NCBI GenBank assembly: GCA_043798445.1
Contig: JAZDOQ010000027.1
Coordinates: forward strand, 1-64,000
Direction: 5' to 3'
Length of the DNA: 64,000 nt
Source of the DNA: CAIJMI01 sp043798445
GTDB lineage: Bacteria > Patescibacteriota > Microgenomatia > UBA10105 > UBA927
This document shows, piece after piece, positions 8,908 through 17,944 of this stretch (its first letter is position 1; each line of letters begins with the position of its first letter). The notes under the pieces were generated by a model. The model ran no database searches. It saw only the letters and a list, made by a program, of their open reading frames with translations, and had not been told where the DNA came from. The position numbers and the translations under genes are program-made.

Positions 8908-11900
8908 ATGGGAGAAAAAGAATCATCAGGAAAAAAAGGTAAGGAAATTGAAGAGATTGCGCGCGTGGTAGGTAAAGCCGTTGCTCCAAAAGTCGAAACC
9001 GTTTCTAATACATCCTCTCCAGAAAAATCGTCAAAAAAAGTAGAAAAAAAGGGTAAAAAATCAGTAGAGGTTCCAAAATCAAAACTTCAGCCATTGGAAA
9101 TATCAGTAGAAGGAAAATTTGAAACGTTAGCGCCAAGGAATGAGGCCATAGTACACGTCATTGAATCTTCAACAAAGGGAGAATTAAACCGCATTTTACA
9201 TGGAAAAGTTCCCAAAGATGTTCAAATGATTAATATGATGGATAGGGTGGCAGAGCTGATGGAGGGTGGGGGTACACCAGATGATGTAAAGAATTTTTAC
9301 ATGCATAATAGAAGTACTGTCGCAGGATTGGAAGGAGAATTGCAGGTGTGCGGAGAGATTCTAAATTTAGGAGATCGGTATCCATCTGGAGAGGCAGCAT
9401 ATCAATCGGTTCTTGCAGAAGGTGGGACCGGTACCCCAAGGGCTGCTACAAAACCGTTCTATGAAAATTATACTTTTAAAGCAAGTGGCGAGGCGGAAAA
9501 AAACGTGACTCTTGCAAGAAAATCAGCGGGTGAAGAAATTGTGGACTCTGAAACCGCAAGAAATATTGCAAAACATTTTGAAGATCGATTATTGAAAGGG
9601 GATTTTGCAGGAGACGAGACGGAAATGCAGCGAATGATTGCTGACATTCGAAGTAAGGGGAATGAATTGCGATATGGGGCAAATGAAGAACATTTTTCAA
9701 GCATTTATTTATCCAAAGAGGAGCTAGCGTTATTAATTCAAAATCCAATGTTGTTTTTTATGATGAAATTGGATTTTATGGAGCGGGAGCTTCACGATCC
9801 GAATGCGCCATTATTTAAGGCTTCCATGAATCGTCTACAGCTTGCCCAGGAGTTATTTGGGAATGAAAATTTCGATATTACGCGTCTTCATTCCAATGCA
9901 GAACCAGGAGAATTAAAAATGCTTTTGAATGATGTGCAGAAAGAAATGCATTCACCGATGAAATCACAAGTTTCTGAAATGGTCGATTCACGTATTACCG
10001 CAATGTTTACCACGCACGATTTAAACACCTCAACAGACGCAGCCAAATTCGCCGAAAACATGAAAAATAAAGGAGACCGTCCATACTTATTCGCTCAAAC
10101 GAGTGAGGGTGGATTAGTTGGAGAATTCAAGGGGCGATTGGAAGCCAATTTACGTCAAGTAACACCGCAAGGTTTGCGGAGGCGGGAGTTTGTGGACACG
10201 TATCATCAAACCCAAGCAATAAATTTGACTATTAATCAATTTGAAGAAGAATATCCATTACTGCACAGGCAAAAAATTATTGACTATTTATTATATTTTC
10301 AACAGCCAAATGCCGATGGGACGAAAGAATTATCGCAGGATATCATTAATTATGTTGATGGAATGAAGCACGAAATAATTAAATCAATCGTTCGAAGATC
10401 AGAAAACGCCATGCGGTTGGAAATGCGTATGCCAGCTCTCATGACCCGAGGAATTGGTGCACACGAGTATATGAGTATTAAAGGTGGTTCAAGTGATGTC
10501 ATGCAAAAATTTACACTTGAATCAACAGACGTTGTTGAAGAAGGTGCTGCAGGAGCACTACTTCCACGCGAATTTAAACTCCGTAAATTTTTTAAAGGAG
10601 ACCCCAACAGCATTATTGAACGAACCTTGTGGAATCATGCTGCAAGATTTACTGCGAATTTGGACCCCATGGTAAAAAGAGAAACAAACGCAGTTGTAGA
10701 CCAGCTTCTTCATGATTTGAATCTGCCTGCAAATGGAACAGAACTACAGAAATCCCTCAGAACCCGTGCAATAGAACGTACATATTACATGTTAAAAATG
10801 GATAATAAAGGTCGTGAGACAGAAGAGATTTTTAATAAGATGAAACACACATTAATAGAGCAAGCGCTAAAAAAAGGTCTTAGTGAAGAAGATGGGAAAA
10901 AAGCATTGAATAATTTAAAAAACCCGAATTTTCAACAACTCCTTATCGATCAAGCAAACTCTATGAATTCAGATGGGAGCTTTAATGAATTAGTAAAAAC
11001 AGAAGTTGGTGGAAATGTGTTGCAGATGCGATTATTTCGTGCATACCTATTTTTAGATAGTTTATGGCGAAGCGATACATATTTAAAATCACTCCGTACT
11101 GGACTTCAGTTTGGTGGCGACAGATCTGTCGGAACAGCCCTCCACGCATCCGGTCTAGCCGTACATTTTGGAGTGTTTAAGGACCATGAAACTAAAAAGG
11201 AAGCAATACAAAATTTATCTAGAACAATTAAAAAAACAATAGAGCTTCGTCCGCAAGGAGTTGCAGAAATGCTTATTGATGGAGAGGACAGAAAGTTTAA
11301 TACATGGGCGTTTGATAAAAAAAGAGAGGAATATGCATTTCCGGAAGATTGGATTGCTGTTCTTGACCGACGGTTTATTATGACGAACCAGATGATTCAA
11401 CGGCAAGATTTGCCGGCAATTCGATATCAGGATTCAAAAACATTTGTGGATTTAGCAGGGAAAGTGGGGACGCCAGAATATGAAGCAATAAAGACAAAAG
11501 CTACATTGACTGCAGAAGCATTTAAGAATTTGCCCTTAGAGAAGCAAGATGAACTTAACAAAAAATTTGCATCCCTTCTTGATGTGCATCATGAACATGA
11601 TGAGTTTGAAGGCGCAATCAAGAAATTGATGAAGGAATCGCCCGATGTAGAAGAACAAATGGCGCGAGATTGGGTGGAATGGCGCTTGGTTCAACAATTT
11701 GAAGCAGCTCAAAGCATTTTTACTATTCAACTGCAGGATGTTGTTATTCAACCGGATGAAGTGAATCCTCCTCCTGGTCAGGAAAAGAGCAAAGGAATAA
11801 AAATTACTCCAATTAACGATATAAAAACATATTTTGAAGATATGAAGGGATTACATGATGAAATTTCAAAGGATGAAGGTGACTATGTGAAACAACTTGG

Positions 11901-12729
11901 CTCCATACATTACGCCCGGCAATATTTGAACATTCGATGGATTGATGATAACCCACAATATCTGATGGAAAATCCAGAACAATTTAAAGATCGGTATACG
12001 CAGGAATACACACTATATGCGAAAGCAAATGGGACAGAGGTAAAGCCTTATACTACACTTGAAACAAGGGAGGGTATGGGGCCTGCCGCAAAACATGGGA
12101 GAGGTGTTGCAGATTTGGCAAAAGCAATGGGTTCAGCAGACAGTTGGATGTCGCTTAAAGGAGGATTTTCAAATGATGATAAAGAATTCGATAAGCTGAT
12201 AATTGAATGGAGGGATTCAATGGTGGGATACCAAGGATGGGATCCTGCAACAGAAGGAATCGGAGAATGGTATGCGGCGCACACAGATAATATGCAAACA
12301 ATTCCTGGAAGAGAAAAGAGGCATGACTCCTCTGTTGATCGTGAGGCAAGAGGTCCAATTGGTAAATCTGAAGATTTACAGATGGGTGCAGAACGTTGGG
12401 AAAAGTTGAGTGGCGTGCTTGGTAATTTGGATGACATAAATCCCGAACTTGATGATAAAGTAAAAGATGTTTTGCGTATTTCAACATTACATATTGGAAA
12501 ATTAAATACACACATCTCCTGGAGTTCTATGGCAGAAAAGTTTCCACCACTCAAGACGTTTTTGGGTGGAAAATTATATAGATTTTTAAATAAAAATTTT
12601 GATCTTGGGTTATTCCAGTATAAAATGCGAAACGTTGGGCTTTACGCAGCAGTTTTAGGTCTTATTTATGCCGGAAAAATGGTTGAAAAAGGAACAGAGG
12701 ATTCTTCAGGTGGCGGTAAATCAAAATAA
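8908..12729 (+). CDS. Giant 1273-residue protein of unknown function, single C-terminal membrane segment
   Basis: I do not recognise a family. The first 75 residues are Lys/Ser/Glu-rich and probably disordered. The rest is largely helical, hydrophilic and rich in Glu/Lys/Met/Asn, with no nucleotide-binding or catalytic signature that I can see. Near the C-terminus (about 1245-1262, GLYAAVLGLIYAGKM) there is one hydrophobic segment followed by a short Gly/Ser/Lys tail, suggesting tail-anchoring in the membrane. It sits between the coupling ATPase/nadDE and the VirB6/pilin block, and converges on the VirB6-like gene with only 5 bp between stops. A structural role in the secretion machine is a context guess. 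Confidence 0.85.
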   Translation: MGEKESSGKKGKEIEEIARVVGKAVAPKVETVSNTSSPEKSSKKVEKKGKKSVEVPKSKLQPLEISVEGKFETLAPRNEAIVHVIESSTKGELNRILHGKVPKDVQMINMMDRVAELMEGGGTPDDVKNFYMHNRSTVAGLEGELQVCGEILNLGDRYPSGEAAYQSVLAEGGTGTPRAATKPFYENYTFKASGEAEKNVTLARKSAGEEIVDSETARNIAKHFEDRLLKGDFAGDETEMQRMIADIRSKGNELRYGANEEHFSSIYLSKEELALLIQNPMLFFMMKLDFMERELHDPNAPLFKASMNRLQLAQELFGNENFDITRLHSNAEPGELKMLLNDVQKEMHSPMKSQVSEMVDSRITAMFTTHDLNTSTDAAKFAENMKNKGDRPYLFAQTSEGGLVGEFKGRLEANLRQVTPQGLRRREFVDTYHQTQAINLTINQFEEEYPLLHRQKIIDYLLYFQQPNADGTKELSQDIINYVDGMKHEIIKSIVRRSENAMRLEMRMPALMTRGIGAHEYMSIKGGSSDVMQKFTLESTDVVEEGAAGALLPREFKLRKFFKGDPNSIIERTLWNHAARFTANLDPMVKRETNAVVDQLLHDLNLPANGTELQKSLRTRAIERTYYMLKMDNKGRETEEIFNKMKHTLIEQALKKGLSEEDGKKALNNLKNPNFQQLLIDQANSMNSDGSFNELVKTEVGGNVLQMRLFRAYLFLDSLWRSDTYLKSLRTGLQFGGDRSVGTALHASGLAVHFGVFKDHETKKEAIQNLSRTIKKTIELRPQGVAEMLIDGEDRKFNTWAFDKKREEYAFPEDWIAVLDRRFIMTNQMIQRQDLPAIRYQDSKTFVDLAGKVGTPEYEAIKTKATLTAEAFKNLPLEKQDELNKKFASLLDVHHEHDEFEGAIKKLMKESPDVEEQMARDWVEWRLVQQFEAAQSIFTIQLQDVVIQPDEVNPPPGQEKSKGIKITPINDIKTYFEDMKGLHDEISKDEGDYVKQLGSIHYARQYLNIRWIDDNPQYLMENPEQFKDRYTQEYTLYAKANGTEVKPYTTLETREGMGPAAKHGRGVADLAKAMGSADSWMSLKGGFSNDDKEFDKLIIEWRDSMVGYQGWDPATEGIGEWYAAHTDNMQTIPGREKRHDSSVDREARGPIGKSEDLQMGAERWEKLSGVLGNLDDINPELDDKVKDVLRISTLHIGKLNTHISWSSMAEKFPPLKTFLGGKLYRFLNKNFDLGLFQYKMRNVGLYAAVLGLIYAGKMVEKGTEDSSGGGKSK

Positions 12730-12734
12730 ATACT

Positions 12735-14192
12735 TTACTTTCCTCCTACCGCTTTTGTAATATTCTCACTCATCTTCTCCATTTGTTTTTTCGATACAGC
12801 CATTTGGAATAGTTGCATTCCTATTTGTGTTGGTGCAGCAAGCATTCCTCCAAGTTCACCGATTCCCCCCTGGAGCCCTGGTTTTGGTTTAAGGGCCTCG
12901 TTAATCATTTTTCCGACGTTTGGAATCATGAATAGAATGCCTAATGATATAAGCGCTCCAATACTTGTTGCGTTGTTTACAAAAAGTCCAGCATATGGTG
13001 GATGCCATAGGGTACCATCAGTATTTGATAGCTGCATAAATACTGCAGAAAGAAGAAAGAGAACACTTGCTGCTGGAAAAATGAGAATGTTGGCGATAAG
13101 TCCTCGAAACCAAGAATCAAACGCTTTACTTCCGGGAACCGCCTCAAGCAGAAGCTGAAAAGGAGCAAAAACAAGCGCAATGATTATTTTAATATATGTG
13201 CTTAAAAAGAAAACAAAGAGACGAATAAACAAAAGGAGCAATCCGATGCTAAATAGCACTCCTATCAATGCAGGAGCCAAACTTAACACAAGAAAAGCGA
13301 TTGCAACAACGGGCATTGAAATAGATGCAATAGCAAGGCCAATTCCACCCAGCGCTAAAAAATTAGCACCAGCGATTTCCGCCGGATCATGAATACCAAG
13401 GATAATTCTATAAAATAATTGAGATTCGGGAATGTTTGCAAACACCTGGTGCCATAGTGTTCCGTCAGTGATGGAACCAGTAGGTCCTTGAGGAAGCATG
13501 TTTGTTGATTGAAACACACTTCCAACAAGGGCAATTAATAGATACATAACATCAATTGCAATACCACCGATTGCATCTGAAAAAGTTACTAAGAGTAAAG
13601 TGATGACAATTTTTGGGAGAGCATTTTGTACCGTAACAACGGTTTTTGGATCAATTTTTTTTCGAAACATTACCATGAAACCAATTGTTACCATAATGAG
13701 TGCAAGAACTACATAGGCGATGTCGCGGAATACTTTCCATACAGGAAGAAGAGCTGTTAATCCCGAAAAACCAATGCCTTGTGCGTAAGCCTGTTTTGGA
13801 ATAAAGCCAAGCGTTTGTCCAATATCCTGAACAAATGCATACGTTGAAGCAGGGGGTGTTATATACATGCTTGTTATGTATGAAGATATCGAATTAAGAG
13901 CGCTCGCCTTTAATAATTTTTGATTGTAAGGAGAATTAAGTGACGCGTCACTTGTGGTTATGCCGGGAACCGGACCAAGTACGCGTCGTATAAAGTCTGA
14001 ATACGTATTGGTATTGACATTTGACACATGCGCTGCTGCATTAACATCGCCACTGGTTGCCGCTGCCTCCATGCTTGCTGCATACCCCGTATCAACCCAA
14101 GAAGTGGATTCTGCTTGTGCTGCATGAATGGGCGAGAGAAGACAAAAAGAAGCAAAGACAATCAAAAATAGTAATATAAACACCCGTTTCAT
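12735..14192 (-). CDS. Polytopic membrane protein, VirB6/TrbL-like
   Basis: 485 residues with a signal peptide (KRVFILLFLIVFASFCLLSP, cleavage near AQA) and an extracytoplasmic region to about residue 150. At least six hydrophobic segments follow between about 160 and 440, including VFRDIAYVVLALIMVTIGFM and FLVLSLAPALIGVLFSIGLL. The arrangement fits the VirB6/TrbL inner-membrane channel component, consistent with the neighbouring VirB2-like genes. A GATAAT hexamer (minus strand, 14199-14204) ends 6 nt before the ATG, which supports this start. The family name is inferred from topology and context, not from a sharp motif. Confidence 0.75.
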   Translation of the reverse strand: MKRVFILLFLIVFASFCLLSPIHAAQAESTSWVDTGYAASMEAAATSGDVNAAAHVSNVNTNTYSDFIRRVLGPVPGITTSDASLNSPYNQKLLKASALNSISSYITSMYITPPASTYAFVQDIGQTLGFIPKQAYAQGIGFSGLTALLPVWKVFRDIAYVVLALIMVTIGFMVMFRKKIDPKTVVTVQNALPKIVITLLLVTFSDAIGGIAIDVMYLLIALVGSVFQSTNMLPQGPTGSITDGTLWHQVFANIPESQLFYRIILGIHDPAEIAGANFLALGGIGLAIASISMPVVAIAFLVLSLAPALIGVLFSIGLLLLFIRLFVFFLSTYIKIIIALVFAPFQLLLEAVPGSKAFDSWFRGLIANILIFPAASVLFLLSAVFMQLSNTDGTLWHPPYAGLFVNNATSIGALISLGILFMIPNVGKMINEALKPKPGLQGGIGELGGMLAAPTQIGMQLFQMAVSKKQMEKMSENITKAVGGK

Positions 14193-14230
14193 ATTGGTAT
14201 TATCCGTTACTTTATATACTGCGTCAAGAT

Positions 14231-14587
14231 TTATGGCACCATCTGGATGCGAAATATTGTTAAGTTTTCAACCCCTGTTACTTGTTGGATAACAAGAAGA
14301 ATAAGGTAGCTTCCTACGAGAACCGCAAGCCCAATGATGGCATTAGTGATCGTTCCCTTAGCTTTTTCCAGTTTTTTTTGATCTCCCCCGGAAAAAAGGA
14401 AGGTAAAACCTCCCATAACAAGCATGACAAATAATACAACCCCGGCTAACGCTGTAACAGCTTGAATAATGTTTGAGAACAAAGAGGCGAGCGATCCGAT
14501 GGTTGCAACATCAGCAACTGCATCTGCGGGCAAATCACTTGCTTTTTCAAGATTAGTCCAGGTTGGAATTTGTGCAAGTATATTCAT
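14231..14587 (-). CDS. VirB2/TrbC-like small membrane protein (paralogue 1)
   Basis: 118 residues: a short N-terminal segment, then two hydrophobic helices (about 50-70 and 88-108) joined by a short charged loop, FSGGDQKKLEKAKGTI. The (S/A)GG(D/E)xxxxxxA(R/K) loop between two helices recurs in all paralogues of this window and fits the VirB2/TrbC pilin-type fold. Separated from the next upstream paralogue by a strong terminator, so it has its own promoter (TATACT on the minus strand at 14597-14602). Confidence 0.8.
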   Translation of the reverse strand: MNILAQIPTWTNLEKASDLPADAVADVATIGSLASLFSNIIQAVTALAGVVLFVMLVMGGFTFLFSGGDQKKLEKAKGTITNAIIGLAVLVGSYLILLVIQQVTGVENLTIFRIQMVP

Positions 14588-14611
14588 ACTATAATAAGTA
14601 TATCAGATATC

Positions 14612-14637
14612 AAAAACCCCGCATACGCGGGGTTTTT
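14612..14637 (-). terminator. Strong intrinsic terminator, symmetric
   Basis: AAAAACCCCGC (14612-14622), loop ATAC, GCGGGGTTTTT (14627-14637): a perfect 11-bp inverted repeat with A- and T-tracts, able to work in both directions. It ends the leftward pilin operon after the 14657 gene and isolates the gene starting at 14587. Confidence 0.92.
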
Positions 14638-14656
14638 GTATATACTCTTATTTTTC

Positions 14657-14989
14657 TTAATATGGTTTTGGAAGGTTGATACCTTGTGAACCAATAATAT
14701 TGACGCCTAAGAAACTCTGCACAAGCATCATAATTGCCCATGCCGCCCCGACGATAATAAGTCCGACAATTGCATGTGTAATTTTATTTCGTGCTGTTTC
14801 CATGGCTGCTTTGTCTCCACCTGAGGTAATCCACTGAAGACCGCCTAAGATAAGAAACAAAAATGCCATAAGTGCTGCGAGAATAAGGAGTGTTCCGACG
14901 ACCGCACTGACAAGTTGTCCAATATCAGTAATACGGACACCTGCCGGCTGTGGAACCGTGATATCAGCTGCAAATAATTTTTCTAACAT
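14657..14989 (-). CDS. VirB2/TrbC-like small membrane protein (paralogue 2)
   Basis: 110 residues from ATG 14989. This start is preferred over ATG 14995 because a GGGGG Shine-Dalgarno run lies 7 nt before it. N-terminal signal-like stretch LEKLFAADI, then two helices around the loop ITSGGDKAAMETARNKI. Last gene of the five-gene leftward pilin-like operon, directly before the terminator at 14612-14637. Probably a pilin-like subunit; which of the paralogues is the major subunit cannot be told. Confidence 0.82.
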   Translation of the reverse strand: MLEKLFAADITVPQPAGVRITDIGQLVSAVVGTLLILAALMAFLFLILGGLQWITSGGDKAAMETARNKITHAIVGLIIVGAAWAIMMLVQSFLGVNIIGSQGINLPKPY

Positions 14990-15046
14990 AAACATTCCCC
15001 CTTTTTAGAATAGATTTATTATACGATATATTTTTGCATTCAGCAA

Positions 15047-15391
15047 TCAACCCTTAAATGAAGGGATTATTAATGCTTTAATATCAATTCCCAGGAATTG
15101 TCCGACAAGGGTGAAAATTGCATACGCAGCGGCAACGATAACAAGCCCAACTAATGCGTTCGTAATTTTATTCCGCGCTTGTTCAAGTTGCGCCTTTTCT
15201 CCACCCGATGTAAGCCATTGAATACCGCCCATGATCAGGTAAAGAAGTGTAAGAAGAAATGCAAAAATAAAAAGGAGTCCAACAATATTACTAATGAGAC
15301 TCCCTATAATTGTTCCACCTCGTTCCGTGCTGCCGGAGCCAAGCGCGGGGGGAAGTACCGGATTTCGTAATTCTGCAAGTGTGTGATTCAT
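15047..15391 (-). CDS. VirB2/TrbC-like small membrane protein (paralogue 3)
   Basis: 114 residues from ATG 15391; the longer open frame overlaps the upstream gene and lacks a sensible start. Two hydrophobic helices flank LTSGGEKAQLEQARNKI, nearly identical in pattern to paralogue 2. The preceding segment is short and Gly/Ser/Thr-rich. Its start lies 4 bp after the upstream paralogue's stop, so the two are co-transcribed. Confidence 0.82.
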   Translation of the reverse strand: MNHTLAELRNPVLPPALGSGSTERGGTIIGSLISNIVGLLFIFAFLLTLLYLIMGGIQWLTSGGEKAQLEQARNKITNALVGLVIVAAAYAIFTLVGQFLGIDIKALIIPSFKG

Positions 15392-15395
15392 ATTG

Positions 15396-15776
15396 TTATT
15401 TAAATTGAATAAGTTCTCCGACCGACGATGGCAAAAGAATGGTGTCCCAGCCAAAAAATTGTCCGGCAAGGGCAAGAATTGCCCAGCCGGCAACAACAAC
15501 AACAAGTCCAATAAACGCATTGGATATTTTGTCGCGCGCCTCTGTTAGCTTTGCTTTGTCGCCAGCCGCAGTGATCCAACTGATGCCCCCCATGGTAACC
15601 TGTATAAGAAACCAAATAGCAGCAACAATAGTGAGAAGTCCGATAATCGCCGAGATGGCATTGGTAAATGCGGAGAATGCGGTTGGACCAGTAAATGTTG
15701 TTCCCCCGAAAGGACCGAGTCCTGCGTCTGGACCCGTGCCACCAATCTTTCCAAGATCAACAGCAAGTAGTTTCAT
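15396..15776 (-). CDS. VirB2/TrbC-like small membrane protein (paralogue 4)
   Basis: 126 residues. A Gly/Pro/Thr-rich N-terminal region (about 1-35) precedes two helices with loop ITAAGDKAKLTEARDKI. The same architecture as its neighbours, so a product of tandem duplication, but the N-terminus is longer and glycine-rich, which may face the outside. Co-transcribed, 4 bp from the upstream gene. Confidence 0.82.
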   Translation of the reverse strand: MKLLAVDLGKIGGTGPDAGLGPFGGTTFTGPTAFSAFTNAISAIIGLLTIVAAIWFLIQVTMGGISWITAAGDKAKLTEARDKISNAFIGLVVVVAGWAILALAGQFFGWDTILLPSSVGELIQFK

Positions 15777-15780
15777 ATAG

Positions 15781-16146
15781 TTATTTTCCTGGTCCGTAAA
15801 TTATCGGATTAAGCATAAACATCGGATTACCGAACAATAAATAGCCAAATAATGCGGCAATGACAAAAGATCCGGCAATGATGGCAAGACCCAAGAGTGT
15901 CTGCCAGATTTTGTCCCATGCTTTAGTAAGCGCTTTTGTGTCTCCGCCCGCGCTCATATAGCCATATCCGGCAAGAATAAGATTAATAAACGCATAGATG
16001 CCTGCAACGGCGAAAATTAGACGGAGAATGTTGCTAAAAAACGGAACTAACCCCACATCCACATTTCCATATTTGTTAAGAGGGTTTTCAATTTTTCCGA
16101 TGATATCGGTTGCATCCTTGGCGTATATGCGTTCAATAAATGTCAT
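15781..16146 (-). CDS. VirB2/TrbC-like small membrane protein (paralogue 5)
   Basis: 121 residues with two helices around MSAGGDTKALTKAWDKI. Here the last helix is followed by a hydrophobic tail rich in Phe, Met and Pro. More divergent than paralogues 2-4. The start codon is 1 bp from the stop of the first gene of the operon, implying coupling. Confidence 0.8.
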   Translation of the reverse strand: MTFIERIYAKDATDIIGKIENPLNKYGNVDVGLVPFFSNILRLIFAVAGIYAFINLILAGYGYMSAGGDTKALTKAWDKIWQTLLGLAIIAGSFVIAALFGYLLFGNPMFMLNPIIYGPGK

Positions 16147-16147
16147 A

Positions 16148-16474
16148 TTATTTCGGTAAAATAGTCACTCCGGTAATAATTTCAATTATTTGTATAATCC
16201 AATACGATGCAAAAATAAGAACAAGACCTGTTATGGCTGAGGTGATTGCCTGTTTGCTTTGTTCGGCCTTTTTTGCGTCGCCACTACCTGCTGATACTAT
16301 AAAGCTAAAACCGCCAAAAATCAATAAAACAAGAAAAATAACACCGGCAATTACAAATGCATTTTTAAGAAGAACATCAACAAATGCACCAATGGTTGGG
16401 AAAGATTTGGCCGGAGCGAAGGTTTGACCAATGTCAACTGTTGGTGCTGGAGTAGCGGCAAAAATGCGTTCCAT
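16148..16474 (-). CDS. VirB2/TrbC-like small membrane protein (paralogue 6)
   Basis: 108 residues from ATG 16474. A TACACT hexamer (minus strand, 16482-16487) lies 7 nt upstream and rules out the much longer open frame, which would run into the divergent sigma-factor gene. Two helices surround VSAGSGDAKKAEQSKQAI, a slightly longer loop than in the others. First gene of the leftward pilin-like operon, divergent from the ECF sigma gene with 68 bp between starts. Confidence 0.82.
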   Translation of the reverse strand: MERIFAATPAPTVDIGQTFAPAKSFPTIGAFVDVLLKNAFVIAGVIFLVLLIFGGFSFIVSAGSGDAKKAEQSKQAITSAITGLVLIFASYWIIQIIEIITGVTILPK

Positions 16475-16524
16475 AGTAAAAAGTGTACGAAATATCAGGA
16501 AAGAACACAAGCGGGGCTTTATGG

Positions 16525-16530
16525 TATAGT
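16525..16530 (+). promoter_or_regulatory. Extended -10 for the ECF sigma gene
   Basis: TGGTATAGT (hexamer 16525-16530), followed by AAGGAAG as a possible ribosome-binding site 5 nt before ATG 16543. One of the few genes here with a clear short leader. Confidence 0.5.
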
Positions 16531-16542
16531 AAGGAAGCTTGT

Positions 16543-17082
16543 ATGGACGACGCAAAATTAATTTCCCGAATACTTGCACGTGATGAACGGGCCCTCCACG
16601 AGTTTTATGTTGCGTACTCCCCAAAACTTCGAAGGTTTATCCAAACAAAAGTTCAGAATCCAAATGATTGCGAAGATATCTTCCAAGATACCCTGTATGC
16701 GTTTTTGGATGCAATCCGTGATTTTCAAGGCAGCTGTCAGATGAACACGTTTTTGCAATCAATCTGTAACCATAAAATCATTGATTATTACCGGAAAAAG
16801 AAGCTACGAAACATTGTATTTTCTCAATTTCCTGAAGTTGATGGTCTTATTTCGCCGCTTCTCAATCCTGAAGAAGCGCTTGACGAGATCGTATTGCGGG
16901 AAGAATTACATAAAACATTAAACAAGCTGCTTCCACAATATAAGCTCGTATTATATGCGCGGTATATCTTAAATATGCCGGTTGTTGAAATTGCAAAGAA
17001 ATTTGCCACAACCCTAAAAGGCGCAGAATCCATGCTGTTTCGAGCAAAAAAAGCATTCGCTAAAAATCATGAACACGTTTAA
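16543..17082 (+). CDS. ECF-type RNA polymerase sigma factor
   Basis: 179 residues. Region 2 is at about 1-75 (FQDTLYAFLDAIRDFQG, then the NTFLQSICNHKIIDYYRKKK helix that binds the -10). Region 4 is at about 120-175 (LPQYKLVLYARYILNMPVVEIAKKF, ending AESMLFRAKKAF), the HTH that binds the -35. There is no region 3, as in ECF sigmas. It overlaps the next small membrane-protein gene by 14 bp. Its place between the pilin-like operon and the mevalonate operon makes either a possible target, but no repeated ECF-type promoter was found by eye. Confidence 0.9.
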   Translation: MDDAKLISRILARDERALHEFYVAYSPKLRRFIQTKVQNPNDCEDIFQDTLYAFLDAIRDFQGSCQMNTFLQSICNHKIIDYYRKKKLRNIVFSQFPEVDGLISPLLNPEEALDEIVLREELHKTLNKLLPQYKLVLYARYILNMPVVEIAKKFATTLKGAESMLFRAKKAFAKNHEHV

Positions 17083-17299
17083 GTACGATAAATTTGTTGC
17101 CAGGTGGAAAGAAACAACAGAACTTGCTCCTCAAGGTGTTGGTCCATTGACTGGTGTGTATAAACGGTTAACGCACCGGTTAAAAATTATGCCTATCCCG
17201 ACGCTTGTCCTTGTCAGCCTCGTTCTTGTATCTGGTGTTGTTTTTTTCCTCGGTCCTTCTATTGCGTCTTTTGTGACATTTCTCCAACGAGGGTTTTAA
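17069..17299 (+). CDS. Small membrane protein, candidate anti-sigma factor
   Basis: 76 residues: a 40-residue cytoplasmic-type N-terminus with basic and amphipathic character, one membrane helix (about 43-63, PTLVLVSLVLVSGVVFFLG), and a short tail. It overlaps the ECF sigma gene by 14 bp, the usual arrangement for sigma/anti-sigma pairs. It is far shorter than usual anti-sigmas and has no zinc HxxxCxxC motif, so the role is inferred from position alone. Confidence 0.7.
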   Translation: MNTFKYDKFVARWKETTELAPQGVGPLTGVYKRLTHRLKIMPIPTLVLVSLVLVSGVVFFLGPSIASFVTFLQRGF

Positions 17300-17322
17300 T
17301 CTTCTTTTACGACTAATACTAT

Positions 17323-17940
17323 ATGAGGGGATCAATCCTACGTGGGTGTATTGGATTTATACGATCATCAATCGGACTCATAACCACGCCGTATGAAACA
17401 TATCGCCGGATTGTGAATCACGGATCGTTATGGGAGCTGGTTCCGCTCGGCGTGTTGCTTTCTTGCTATTTTGCCATATCTTCGTTAGTTAAAACTGCAG
17501 CGTTTCGTCCATACATATTAACAAAGCATTTTATTCTTCTTGCTATGGTTGTTCTCGCAACATATTCCATAACTGTATTGTTATTATGGGGAGTTTCAAA
17601 GCTGTTGCGTGGAAAGGGTGACATCCGCTCATTGGGGATTGCGTGGGGATATACACTCATTCCAACATTATTATGGTTTTTGGCAACATCACTTTTATAC
17701 GTGATATTTCCTCCACCAAGAACAGGAAGACCATTGGGAATACTGTTTAGCGCACTTTATTTATCATTTTCAACGGCGCTCTTTTTTTGGAAAGCCATGC
17801 TTTCATATTTGACACTTCGTTTTGGCATGCGGCTTGATTTGTGGAGGATTATTGCCGTGTTTTTTATAGTTGGAGGCGTGATGGCAATATATAGCATTGG
17901 GATGTATCGGTTGGGAATATTTAAAGTGCCGTTTATATAA
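17323..17940 (+). CDS. Yip1-like polytopic membrane protein
   Basis: 205 residues with five hydrophobic segments between about 38 and 200, preceded by the amphipathic IRSSIGLITTPYETYRRI, which is typical of Yip1-domain proteins. Bacterial members have no proven function. It lies 4 bp upstream of the HMG-CoA reductase start, so it is probably part of the mevalonate transcript. Confidence 0.75.
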   Translation: MRGSILRGCIGFIRSSIGLITTPYETYRRIVNHGSLWELVPLGVLLSCYFAISSLVKTAAFRPYILTKHFILLAMVVLATYSITVLLLWGVSKLLRGKGDIRSLGIAWGYTLIPTLLWFLATSLLYVIFPPPRTGRPLGILFSALYLSFSTALFFWKAMLSYLTLRFGMRLDLWRIIAVFFIVGGVMAIYSIGMYRLGIFKVPFI

Positions 17941-17944
17941 CACT

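Noticed and set aside
12048..12554. 168-residue minus-strand frame in the giant gene
   Set aside because: Antisense shadow, Ser/Pro-rich, no support.
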